Assembly: GCF_964340395.1 (NCBI RefSeq)
Contig: NC_135565.1
Coordinates: 18,776,209-18,840,208, forward strand
Direction of reading: 5' to 3'
Source of the DNA: Glandiceps talaboti
Lineage: Eukaryota > Hemichordata > Enteropneusta > Spengelidae
Length of the DNA: 64,000 bases
The position numbers and the translations under genes were made by a program. The notes under the pieces were generated by a model. That model did not search any database and was not told where the DNA came from. It was given only the letters and a program-made list of their open reading frames with translations. This document shows positions 1 through 10,585 of the stretch, piece by piece (the stretch's first letter is position 1; each line of letters begins with the position of its first letter).

Positions 1-559
1 GTTTTACTACCATTACAGTCCTTGGCTTTCACTTTCACTCACTTCCATTGTTTTATGATCAACTTGTTAATGATTTATGTCATCTACACAACATTTGCCT
101 GAACACATCCCGACAAAATGATAATTTTATGTCCATTTTCATCGCATTTCATTTTTTTATTGCAATGTCCAGGGTGAAGAGGTAGTTCTAATGTACAATC
201 GTTATTTTCATAGAAGTGTTGATTTTGTGTGCATTGTTTCCTCCAGACAATTTTTCAGAAATTTATTTTTTGACTCTCTTTCACTATCATTGTGTGTGGT
301 TTTGTAGTTCTATTTCTTTTTTCATGACCATGGAGTTTGAAGTCACTACTGTTGCTATCAACTATGTTGTCAAATTATCACCCACAGTTTGATTCAGATT
401 GAAAAACGTGTGTAGTATTTCTTAAAAAACATTAACCCATTCTGACTCCAAGGGCAGTATTCATTTTTTTTCCACATGTCAATTTCTAGTTTTCCGACAT
501 AAGCCTATAGAGGGCAGTCTACTGTTCATCACTTACAAATATTCTGTTACCTTCTACAG

Positions 560-1210
560 GATGAATGGTCTTTACTTATGATGACATCACAGAGAGCCAT
601 GAAGCTTAGGATGTCCGAATTTGATGACCAGTTTAATGAAGATTATGCTGAAGGAACAGAGGTTAGTAGTATAGGAATACATCTTAAATCCACATTCTAC
701 CAGGGAGTTATTTGTTTGTACATAAAGTTGAAGAAAAAAAACAGGACTAAATTGTAAATTTGTGGTACAACAAGAGACATGTACAATAAGTGTAATGGCA
801 TAGTCTTCACTTGTGTTAGGGAGATGCAAGATATACAGACTTCACCTTATTTTGGTGTCTGGAGTAAATGTCAGTGTAAAAAAATGTATCACAAAGACTA
901 TGTACTAATGTTTGAATCCTATGGTCTTGTATTACTGTATTAACTGTATAGCTCCACAACCACTCATGTCCAAGACCAACTTTGTCGTAGCTCTGCCAGA
1001 CAAACTATTTCACCCCATGAATTTAAAAAAAATATCAACCCGAAACTTATAATTCTGTGTCTCTGTTTATAGTTCCATGCTGACCTTTATCACATGGTAT
1101 GTGACCTGTCCACCGAACAAGGAATCGATAGAATGAAGACATCTAGTTACCAGTTTGTGGATGCAGTCTATCAGTGGCTATCGGCAACCAGAGTCATCAC
1201 CTACTCCTAA
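560..1210 (+). CDS. 3'-terminal coding exons of an unidentified gene (partial)
   Basis: Two exons read in one frame: 560-661 (acceptor ctacag, donor gttagt) and 1073-1210 (acceptor tttatag, stop TAA 1208-1210). Both junctions are phase 0. They give a 79-residue C-terminus that begins DEWSLLMMTSQRAMK and ends QWLSATRVITYS. It looks helical and mixed-charge, with no signal peptide or membrane segment. The 5' part of the gene lies before the window. I do not recognise the family. The spliced frame, good splice signals and non-repetitive composition support a real protein. A long-range neighbour from the human 6p21 block is possible but I could not match one. Confidence 0.65.
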
Positions 1211-1921
1211 TTATCTCATTGATATTCGAGATGCTGAGATTACAACATTGACTCTGTGACGACAGACTTCATGAAATGAAATATCCTAGTATTGATACAC
1301 ATAGTGCTGTACGCTTGAACCCCACAATGCATGGCCATCCATAATACTGTACACTGTGACTTGAACCACAATGCAAGGCTCATTAGCATTGTGCACTTGC
1401 TTCATAATGCAGTGATAGTCATAGTACTGTACACTTGGAACCACAATGCATCAGTGGTGATAGTGTTATACTCTTTAACCACAGTGCAAATGTTAGCAGT
1501 CTTGGAATTTCAGCACCTCTTTATTCAATATTACCATAGCATGGATTGTACATATCTACTGTAATATACATCAATTTTTTTTCAGAGATTGATATGTATT
1601 TTGAGATAAAATCTTACGACCCGTCCAATTCACTCATTCCATTCTAATTAATGTACAGGACCATTTTGACAAGTATATTTCCAACTTGCAGTGCAAAATA
1701 TTTTCAAAGAGAAATGTTTTTATATTTGAACTCGGAACTAAACTTTTTAAAGATACCTTATGTATATGATTGATTGTACATTAAATGAGATTCCCATATA
1801 TTGATTTTGATGAAACCTTTGAATTTGTATTTGTATATCATTGGTTAGAAGAGTTCTCCTGCATCATTTGAGATGTATGATTCCATCCTTACGCAGATTT
1901 ATTTTTTACTTCATGAATAAA
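1211..1921 (+). other. Probable 3' UTR with polyadenylation signal
   Basis: AT-rich non-coding sequence after the TAA at 1208. It has an ATTAAA near 1780 and a canonical AATAAA at 1916-1921, followed within about 40 bases by a GT-rich stretch that could act as the downstream element. No other gene is visible here. Confidence 0.45.
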
Positions 1922-1953
1922 CAATGAAAAAGGAATGACAATGCTCAGACTTG

Positions 1954-2000
1954 TTTTGTGTGTGTGTGTGTGTGTCTGTCTGTCTGTCTGTGTTCCTGTA

Positions 2001-2045
<45 letters not shown>

Positions 2046-2080
2046 ATGTGCATGCATGTGTGTGTGTTCCTGTATGTGTA
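1954..2080. repeat. (GT)n microsatellite with GTCT and GTGCAT variants
   Basis: Long GT dinucleotide run interrupted by CTGT units and gtgcat words. Long readings on either strand through it (His/Thr or Cys/Val runs) are translation of the repeat, not protein. Confidence 0.9.
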
Positions 2081-2149
2081 GGTGTATGTCTGTGAGTACA
2101 TATAGTTGTGTTGTTGAAATACCTTGCAACTGAAATCACCAGACATTAC

Positions 2150-3540
2150 TAAGGCAAGAATTGCTGCTATGTGTTTTGAAATCTAATTTAGTTGACCAGA
2201 ATCATACGAGACTGACCAAATTGTTGGTATTGTATGGTATAGTAAATTTACTTGAATAAATGAGTTTACCTGATACCGGTCAATAGTGTAAGGAGATATG
2301 AAAGATTGTCATCCAAGATGTGAACAGATGTGATGTACATCTTTTAGTATATTTTGTGGCAAAGTTTATGATTATGAACAAATGTACATTTTATTGGTAT
2401 TCTGTGATCAAGGATTCCCAAATATACTAAAGAAAGATCTTGCATCACATGAAAAAAATACTTCAGGGGTATAATTAGCAATTAACAGTCCACTCGTACC
2501 TTCTCCCCTTCCCATCCCATCCCCATTCGATATAGAATCACGCATGGACAAGTTATTGCCAATTCCACTGAGAGGAAGTTGTGTTTTGGGCAAAGATAGT
2601 TTGAGCTATTACATTGAACAAAAAGTAAGAGCCAAACAACTGGTTCACGCTTGGGATCGATCCAGAGTTGTCCGTTTAACGAGTGCCTGTCGTTGAGGGC
2701 GCTCTTTCTATTTGGGTGATCTCTAAAACAGAATCGACCTTGGAATGCAATGAAAGGGAGCAAGCAATGCATATGTGGTGATCACCACGTCATTAAAAAC
2801 GAACCACTTTTCCATGATATAAATGCTATAACGTAAATACAAGTACGAAGTAGTTGTTTCGTCGTTGTTAAAAAATTACTATCGTTGAGGGCGCTCCACT
2901 TTTATCGAGAATGCGTGCGAGTGGATGGCGGTTTATTTCGAATGTCTGGTGAACACTAAACGCAGGTCATCTTATTCAACGTCAAATACCAAAGCGCTTG
3001 ATATCAAGGCTGAACATTGGTCATTTTGATGTGAGTATAAAAGCCTAAAAGTTATAGAATAGTTTATCCCTCGTCTTGATATGGCATACATTATTTTGAA
3101 AGGAGTATGTCCTTTCAACTCATTCGTCCAGCTTTTGTCACGACATGGTCGTCTGACTTTGAGTTTCAGTGACTGCAGACTGCCCCATTTTCGAATCCAT
3201 TGATACTCAGTTTGCAAATACATTAATATTTTTATACCTGTACATTTTCAAATCCAGCTGTGCAATAGCCAATAATGTAAGAAGCCAGTGACTTGTATGT
3301 GATGTGTGTCAAAATGTATACAATCGGAATAGGTAACGTTGTTATCCTAAAAAATACCGTTTTTTATTTTTTGAATTTTCACCTGTCATTCCAAGTTTGC
3401 AAATAGTCATCAGATCATTCTCGCAAACCAGAGCTGTTATTTCTTCCGTGAACTTCGAAATAACGAGACTCTCGCAGGGCATGTAATGGACGGTGCCGTA
3501 AAAGAGGCCGTGGTTTGCGACGATGCCTCAGATCTGCTGG
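2150..3540. other. Intergenic, no gene seen
   Basis: Between the 3' UTR of the first gene and the foldback element at 3545. Short open frames have no splice context or family resemblance. The motif gagggcgctc occurs twice (near 2695 and 2886), probably part of a dispersed repeat. Confidence 0.4.
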
Positions 3541-3544
3541 TAAC

Positions 3545-3996
3545 ACCACAGGAATCTCATGCTCAGTTAGTTTTGTCTACAAATATAAACAAACAAACAA
3601 ACAAGTAAAAACAAACAAATAAACAATCAAATAAACAAAACAAATAAATAAACAAACAAACTAACCGACACATGAGTAGATACATACATGAGTAAACGAC
3701 AATGAACAAACACTACCCCCCCCCCCCACATGGTCACATCTGGAAATAACCCAGGGTTATTTGGGTTATTTCCAGATGTGACCATGGGGGGGGGGGGGGG
3801 GGGGGGGGGTTTGTTGTCGTTTGTTGTCGTTTACTCATGTATGTATCTACTCATGTGTCGGTTTATTTTGTTTGTTTTTGTTTGTTTATTTGATTGTTTA
3901 CTTGTTTGTCTGTTTGTGTTTTGTTTGTTTGTTTGTTTGTTTACTTCTTTGTTTATATTTGTAAACAAAACTAACTGAGCCTGAGCTCCCTGTGGT
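3545..3996. mobile_element. Foldback (long inverted-repeat) element, about 452 bp
   Basis: The two halves are inverted copies of each other. The ends read accacagg (3545-3552) and cctgtggt (3989-3996) and are flanked by the same triplet AAC. Inner arms include ctcagttagttttg and its complement, AAAC/GTTT-rich stretches, and a central pair gtcacatctggaaataaccc (3733-3752) and its complement (3763-3782). A C-run on one arm faces a G-run on the other. There is no coding capacity, as in a non-autonomous foldback DNA element. Confidence 0.75.
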
Positions 3997-4888
3997 AACA
4001 CCCCAATCAAAATATGTGCAAAAAGTTAACATTATCTGTTTCCCCTGTCTCTCATGAAAACACCTATTTATGGATTCATCATGTGACCTGATTGCAATTT
4101 AAATATGTCTAATAGTGCAGTCAACCAATCAGATTCTCAGGAGGGATGCCAGGGAAATACTGACATTTGTGAAAACCATCAGTAGACTTGACAGGACTAG
4201 CGAAAATTCAAAATATCAAAATGGCAGTTAGGATAGCTGAAATAGTGTATTAAGTGTTGGTCCTTCAAGACTACAGATAGGCTATGGTGCTCAAGACAAC
4301 TAAAGAATTCAAGAATCATAATAGCCCATCTTACAAACGAAGTACGTCAAGACTTGAGTCTCACTTTGTCCCTCACCATCTGATCAGAAGAGAGCAATAT
4401 ATGTAGAGAAGATATTAAAGGGACTGTGTCAGAATTGAATTCTGACTTGCTCCGATCTCTGTCAAGAATGAATCATTATGGATGCGTTGAAATACTAATG
4501 CATTGCAGCATATTTCACAATAGGCTGTCATATTGCTTTGCTGTCTCACAAACTGCTTGTAATGATGTCATCGGCAAACAATTACTGTGGTTTGAAAATC
4601 ACACATGTACACTCAAATTCATTGGTTTTAAAAAAAATGCACTCAAACTGATTGGTCACAATGTGGAGTAATAACGTACATCAGTCTAATTCACTAGATA
4701 TTCTAATTAAGTCAATATGTAAATATGCCCTTGTTGAGATGAGCTCAATAGCGACATAATTTACATATGGCGAATATTAAGTAAATATCTACGAACAGGC
4801 ATGCTGTTGTGCGTGTGGCTAAATTACTCAGTTCTGTTATAGAATTGGTAGCTAGGAACTATATTTTTTTATCCCCATTAGAGACATC

Positions 4889-6339
4889 ATGTCACTTCCA
4901 ACTAAAGTAAGGCAGGATATGAAAGAGAATACAGGAAAGGATCCAATAACACCTGCAGTAGTGAAACGAAAACAACTTTGTCAGGTGTTTATGAGTCCTA
5001 CTGACGCTATGATGTCACCTTGTACTGAGAAACTATTAAAGGTTAAAGGTCATCCAGCTATCAAGTAAGTCTGATGGGTAATCAATATGTACAAAACTGT
5101 TTGATTACAATCTGATGTAGTCACAACCTCACATGATTTCTTTATTTACCTCTTTTTCCTACATTTATTGTCCTTTGTTCTTTCTTCTGTGAGTGAATGC
5201 CTTGTTCCTACATCTGACACAATACCACAGGAGTTCACATTCACATCCCGTATTTATGAGTAGCCAATCAGAATCAAAAATATCCTACAATATAACACTC
5301 AAGGATTGAAACAAAGAGAATTACCAAACAATAACAAAAACATGGTTGTCGGCTCTCTACTCCCAAGCTCTTTTTTGGAGAAAGCGTTCTGAGGTACTGT
5401 ACCTGTAAGTTTCGGTGTACAACACATTCTCATTGGTTGAGTAAATCCACTCAGCACTCAAGATCTGAACATGAACACCTATTGTATTGTGTCAGATGTA
5501 GGAATAAGGCACTCACTACACGGAACAAAAAAGAACAACAATAAACATAGGAAACAGACGTAAATAAAGAAATTGTGCCAAGTTCACTACATCAGATGGG
5601 GTTAACAGATATCTCTTATCTCATTACACACTTAACCCCCCCCCCCCCCATTCTTTTTACAGTTTACTCATATTTCTTTTCATAACATTAAAAAAAAACA
5701 TGTGATCTATAGAATAATCAACATTAGATCTTTAATTACAAAGGTTGTAGTCTTAAAGCATGAGATATCATCATTGCTATCTACAGCAAAATGAAACCAG
5801 AGTTGTCAAAGGTTCTATACTCTAATAAAACTGATTACTGTGTGTCACAAATTGTGTTTACTAGGTATATATAAACAACAGATAATTGCTAATAAGTTAA
5901 CCAAGACTGGTATTCCAGTAGCATACACTTTCTCTCCTATAGACTTCAGGGCTCGAAATTAACTGTTGTCCCATTCCCACAGACTATCAATTCTTGTCAT
6001 GAGGCTACCATAATTTACAGCTGGTAGCCCACTCAGGCTACCACTGATTATGTGATGAAGATGGAAGATTTATGGACCTGAAAGCATTTTAATAACATAG
6101 GTTTTTCCAATAGAGGAACTCTGTTTTCAGTTGAGGAATATCGGACTATTGGTCACAATCTTTGGGCTACCAATTTCTCACTCGGACTACCAAAGAAAAA
6201 AGTTAATTTCCAGCCACGTAACTTATAAATGTTCCCTTGTTTTTTCGTTTCTTTCAGTAAACTGCAGAGACAAGCACAGATGTCTTCTCTGCTTACCAAA
6301 CAGTCCTTACCTAAACTAGATTTGGATGAAGAAAATTGA
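4889..6339 (+). CDS. Small protein with proline-directed phosphosites, 85 aa, two exons
   Basis: Exon 4889-5064 (ATG 4889, donor gtaagt) joins exon 6258-6339 (acceptor ctttcag, stop TGA 6337-6339) in phase 2, giving exactly 86 codons. The leader exon is preceded by an acceptor (ccccattag ending 4881), so an upstream non-coding or coding exon is likely. The protein begins MSLPTKVRQDMKENTGKDP. It carries Thr-Pro and Ser-Pro sites (DPITPAVVKRK; FMSPTDAMMSPCTEKL), a basic stretch, and an acidic tail LDLDEEN. It has no membrane segment and is probably disordered. The three S/T-P sites suggest a CDK or MAPK substrate, which is inference. Family not recognised. It is convergent with the death-domain gene downstream. 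Confidence 0.6.
5110..5597. mobile_element. Foldback element inside the intron of the 85-aa gene
   Basis: The first about 120 bases, starting atctgatgtagt, recur as an imperfect reverse complement ending ctacatcagat. The shared inner blocks are ttctttatttac, ttgttccta and tacatctgacacaatac. The arms are roughly 120-130 bp around a unique middle. No open frame is seen. It looks like a non-autonomous inverted-repeat transposon. Confidence 0.65.
5949..6216. mobile_element. MITE-like element with gctcgaaattaac ends
   Basis: Starts gggctcgaaattaac and ends gttaatttccagcc, imperfect terminal inverted repeats. The inside has gtagcccactcaggctac and several gctaccaa words. It lies about 40 bases before the second exon of the 85-aa gene. 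Its ends resemble those of the larger dispersed family at 41021, 46310, 55830, 62283 and 63880. Confidence 0.45.
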
Positions 6340-7162
6340 TTTGAGAAATAAGTAGAAAGCGAAATTATTTACTTTTAGTGGTCGTAGCCATTTTTAAGAT
6401 TGTTTGTTTTCTATTGTAAGATGTATTCTTTTTATATAAACTAAACGCTTCTAAAGCAAGTCATATCATTTCTCTATTTTCATAATTTTTTCACAGTAGA
6501 AAATTTATCTAAGTCATTCTTGGAACCTTCCAATTTGCTGAAAACCCTCTTTATAAATTATTGATTGTAAAAATTAATGTACATCGACGTGTTGAAAGCA
6601 TTTAAAAACCTAACCATCCAGTACTTTCATGTAAAGATAAATGGACCCCCTAGGTTACCATTACTTTTTTAATCTTATACTCCACACACACATTTTTTAT
6701 GATTGAAACCTTCCACTATTTAGCCCAGCAAAGTTAAAAATATGAGTTGAACAGCTTTTTAAGCAATTTTACCATGTGCAGATGAAATGCAGATACAAAT
6801 TCAGTGTGATCTCCTTAACTTAGTGCTCATCAGCTGTTGCTGACAGTGGAGTTCAAAAAGTGTAGTTTAGACAAAATGTTTAATTGTGCAAAATAACTTC
6901 ATATTCTCATAAGAGGCACTATTTTTAAAATATGTTTTTTTTCTGTAAAATGTAAAGAAATCCTATTTTTGGTTATTCTAAATGGCTAGCAAAGAAACAA
7001 ATAAATCACATTAAAATAAGAAAAAAAACTGAACAAAATTCACCAAGGCATGTTCCATCAAATATCAGTGTGGTTATATTTTCAAATTGATGTGTTCCAA
7101 ATATGTTTTTTATCATATGCAGTGTGATCATATGATAACCAATTAAGTTGAGAAAAGCTAGA
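6340..7162. other. Intergenic between two convergent genes, 3' UTRs
   Basis: AT-rich, with no coding signal. An AATAAA at 7000-7005 could end the plus-strand 85-aa gene. The minus-strand death-domain gene stops at 7163, so its 3' UTR also falls here and the two UTRs may overlap. Confidence 0.35.
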
Positions 7163-7473
7163 TTATTTTTCACTACTAGAACAAAACTTTTTGGCCAAAT
7201 TTTCAGCAATTAAACGCATCTTCTGTTGTTTCAGTGCCTCCACTAGTCGGCCAAGCATAGCTTTATCTCCACCACTCTGATTCTGTTTCCATGCTAGAAG
7301 CATCTGATACTTTGACTCCTTGGCATCCCTTGGATTATTATCCAGACAGTCTGTTATTTCTACTGGTGGCACACGAAGTCTTCTTGCAAGAAATCGTGCC
7401 TCTCCAAGGGTGATGTTTTCTGCCACGAAGTACAAAGCGTCTTCAATTTCAAAATCACTTTGAGGACTTGGAG
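7163..7473 (-). CDS. Death-domain exon of the 4HB-death-domain gene
   Basis: Last exon of the gene above. The acceptor reads ctctag before 7473 and the stop TAG/TAA-type end is at 7163. It encodes about 103 residues with the six-helix death-domain pattern: a hydrophobic first helix (ALYFVAENI), LGEARFLARRLRV, PPVEITDCLD, KYQMLLAWKQN, KAMLGRLVEALKQQ and RLIAENLAKK. The Trp in the LLAWK helix and the ALKQQ.M..IAE.L end are typical. Death domains pair with those of receptors or adaptors such as FADD; the partner here is unknown. Confidence 0.8.
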
Positions 7474-10005
7474 CTAGAGATTGAAAAGATAATGTAAGAC
7501 AAAACAATTAATAAATGGGAACAAAAACGAGACTGAATTTTATCTTGGCTGCACTTCAGGGGACCTTTAAAAAAATTCAGTTCATCATCACTTCGAGATC
7601 ATACAGGTTCCCTGAATAAAGTTATAAAAATTGCAAATCCAGCTTAGAAGAGACCTACTGTATGTGACGCTGTGAAGAGGCATTCTGGAAAGCAAAGTGA
7701 GGCTAAAAACCACTTGAATACATAGTCTTACATGAAATTGACATTTTTGTGTCCCTATAATTATAGAGAATATCAGGATGCCACAAACGATATCGGGATG
7801 ACACCACTGCATCCAATTTCAAGGTGTCAAGCACAGGGAAAAGGACAAATAATCAATTTTGTAAGATTTTTGTTGAGTCAGATGACACAAGATTGTTTCA
7901 AGTCAACTAGTTTACATTGTTTCTGACATGACAATCCTGTTTGTTTTTTTTTAAAAGTGTTCATAATAATTGTATATATACTTGCCATTTGGTTGAACAT
8001 GTAGACATTTAAATTGTTCTTGGACATCATGCATGCCTTCTTCACTTTGACCTTTAACCTTTTCAAAACCAGCATCTACTTCTTCAGCCTGATGTTGTTG
8101 ACCTGGGTTAAAAGAAATATCATACAATGTCTTTGTCGTGTTATTTTCTTAAAATAGCACCAATGGTGTTTTAGCACAACTGCATAGTTTATGTGTTAGT
8201 TGTTTTATGCAAATGAGAAATGTGGTCTCAACAAAACTCAACTCAAAGAGTCCAAAAGTTCTGACTAGTTTTTAAAAAATGTTATATACATCATAATTGT
8301 ATTGTTGGTATTGTTGTTGGGTCAATTATGTCAATATTTTTCACAGTTTATCCATTTGCTCAACCATCCATATTGTTACTTTTATCATATACATCACTAT
8401 TTCACTGTTGCTGTGGCCATGATCTTGTTGCTAGGCATATGTGCATTCACCTTTTGGCTGTTATGCACTTGCCTACCCAACCCTGTTGTTCTCTTTGTAA
8501 TATATTCCATTTGGCTGTTGTGATTGGCGTGGTCTTGTTGCTACGCATATTTACATACATTTTTGGAATCCTTATTCACTTGCCAACCCTTCCCACTTTC
8601 CATCGTTGCAATATGAACTATCATTTAACTGTTGCTATGGGCGTTGTATTGTTGCTAGGCATATTTGTATACATTTTTTGAATCTTTATTCACTTACCTA
8701 CCCATCCCTGTTGTTATCTCTCTAATATGCACTGTTGCTAAGAGCGTTTGCAAAGACTGTTTATGCATGATCGACTGTTTGTCCAGTGTGATAATCTCCC
8801 AGCAGATGAGAGATAAAGCAAACTGTTAATGTCAATGATCTCTCTGCCAATTATAAGATTAGGGGTGTTTTTATTTAGATAAGAAAGAGGAGAAGAATGG
8901 ACAAGACATCTTTATTTAGTCACTAAAGAGAGTATACAACTGAAAGAGAGAGAAAAGTGTCCAGTGTGATAATCTTCCAGAAGATAAGAGATAAAGCAAA
9001 CTGTTAATGTAAGTGATCTCTTGCCAGTTATAAGCTTAGGGGTGTTTTAATTTAGATAAGAGGAGAAGAATGGACAAGGCATCTTTATTTAGTCAATAAA
9101 GAGAGTATACAACTGAAAATGAGAAAAGTAGCCAGGGAAAGAAAAAAAATGTTTTTATATGTCACCACAAAACTCAATTAGTCAATTGACCAATATCACA
9201 CACAAAATAAGTTACATTGCACCACAAAAATTGATTATTCAATCGATCAATCATTCAACCAAATAATAAATCAATCAATAAATCAATCGATCGATCAATC
9301 AATCAATTACATGCTCGCTGACCCCTGTGGTTTATGCCTCTATAAGTGTTGGGATATTTTTAAATACTTGTTTTAGCACAACTGAACTAACAATGTTCAA
9401 TAGTGCTAAATTCATGGCGCAGTGTCTGTCTGTCTGTGTGTGTGTGTGTGGACGACTTAAACTCAAAAACGTTGGGGACATTACTTGTGGTGTATAGTTG
9501 GGAAATTGTTCAAAGCAAAATGATTGCAGCACATGACTGTGATAACACATGCAGTTTGTCAAAATGATGAAATATTCGTACCCTATCAAAGAAAACATTC
9601 CTTGAGCAATCTTCAATTTGAGACTTCAACTTTGTATATAAATTAATATGGACTTACCTCTTGGTTGCTGTAAAGTCATTTGTTTTAATTGTTCTTTGAC
9701 ATCACGTACATCTTCTTTGATATCACGTACATCTTCATGCATATCGTCACCTTTACCTTCAATACGTTTAAATCCAGAATCGACGTTTTCAGCCAGACGT
9801 TGTTGACCTAGTTTGAATTATAACGTGTAATGTTATATGTACGAACGAACGAACACACACACACACATATATATACATACATACATACATACATACATAC
9901 ATACATACATACATACATACATACACACATACATACATACATACACACATACATACATACTTACACACACACACATACATACATACACACACACACATAC
10001 ATACA

Positions 10006-10041
<36 letters not shown>

Positions 10042-10585
10042 TGCAGGGGAAAGAGACAGGGAGACATGACCAGTGGGACAGACAGAAAGACAGAACATAC
10101 AACCAAGTACTTTCTTTACCTTCTTTAAGATCATCCAGAATGATTTGGAACTCTTTCCAGTCGTTGCTCTCGTCTTCACTGTCTTCACAGATTTGTTGTT
10201 TACCAAACACCGTATCTTTCATTTCAACACCCACACCCAAGGACAATATCGGAACCAAGTTGTTCAATCGTGAATTTAAATCGTTGAATTTAGATTTGAT
10301 GTCTTCCTTTTTCAGAGTTCTTCAGATCGGTGACTTTTTCTTGAATTTACAAAGGAAATCCTTTGCATTCTCCAAACACTCTTCAAGTTGTTTTAACGCT
10401 TCCTGGTACGTTGTTTGGCCCTTATCGGTCTCACATTGTCGACACACTTCCTCCAGAATTGGTTGCAGTGCCTTGATTCTTTCACAGAGTCTTTTAGACC
10501 GGTGTTTTTGGGCTTTCACCTCATCTGCAATTTTGTATATTTCAATAGCTATGGAAAATATTTTACTCACAGTGTCTAGCGCCAT
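7163..10585 (-). CDS. MLKL-type 4HB (HeLo) domain fused to a death domain; in-frame TGA at codon 88
   Basis: Exons on the minus strand: 10585-10120, 9807-9658, 8102-7986, 7473-7163. All junctions are phase 1 and the sum is 348 codons. Residues 1-155 form a helical module paralogous to the 4HB domain of the gene at 14507-21450 (both start MALDTV.KI and share KAQKHRSKRLCERIKAL or near it). Residues 156-205 and 206-244 are two related coiled-coil, brace-like exons. Residues about 252-335 are a death domain: LARRLRVPPVEITDCL, the LLAWKQ helix and MLGRLVEALKQQ. No kinase exons are present. Codon 88 is TGA (10324-10322), with the same frame continuing after it into conserved sequence, so this is a pseudogene, a polymorphic or erroneous base, readthrough, or unusual splicing. 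A death domain on a membrane-permeabilising module suggests a cell-death effector or adaptor recruited by other death-fold proteins (inference). Confidence 0.7.
8300..8760. repeat. About 125-bp tandem minisatellite, three degenerate copies
   Basis: Copies share ctgttgctatgggcg, cttgttgctaggcatatttg and cacttgcctaccca words. A related single block occurs at 11900-12080, near the other paralogue's 3' end. Long plus-strand open frames here are artefacts of the repeat. Confidence 0.7.
8785..9127. repeat. About 172-bp tandem duplication in intron 2 of the 4HB-death-domain gene
   Basis: Two near-identical copies begin ccagtgtgataatct (about 8785 and 8958). Each contains agagataaagcaaactg, aggggtgttt, aatggacaag and catctttatttagtca. 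High identity points to a recent duplication. Confidence 0.8.
9857..10042. repeat. (TACA)n array in intron 1 of the 4HB-death-domain gene
   Basis: Tetranucleotide TACA with CA interruptions, lying just upstream of exon 2 on the minus strand. The same array sits in the same position of the paralogous gene (19735-19864), so it predates the duplication. Thr-His-Ile-Tyr or Cys-Met-Tyr-Val readings are repeat translation. Confidence 0.9.

Noticed and set aside
4426-4671. 81-codon plus-strand frame just before the 85-aa gene
   Set aside because: No ATG context, no acceptor or donor joining it to 4882, and composition like the surrounding intergenic DNA.
8302-8681. Hydrophobic frames resembling a membrane protein
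   Set aside because: They follow the 125-bp minisatellite, which repeats the same Val-Leu-Leu-Leu words; the locus is an intron of the 4HB-death-domain gene.
10120-10585. Frameshift in exon 1 of the 4HB-death-domain gene
   Set aside because: The two open segments at first looked offset, but 10585 and 10267 are in the same frame; the break is a single in-frame TGA, not a shift.
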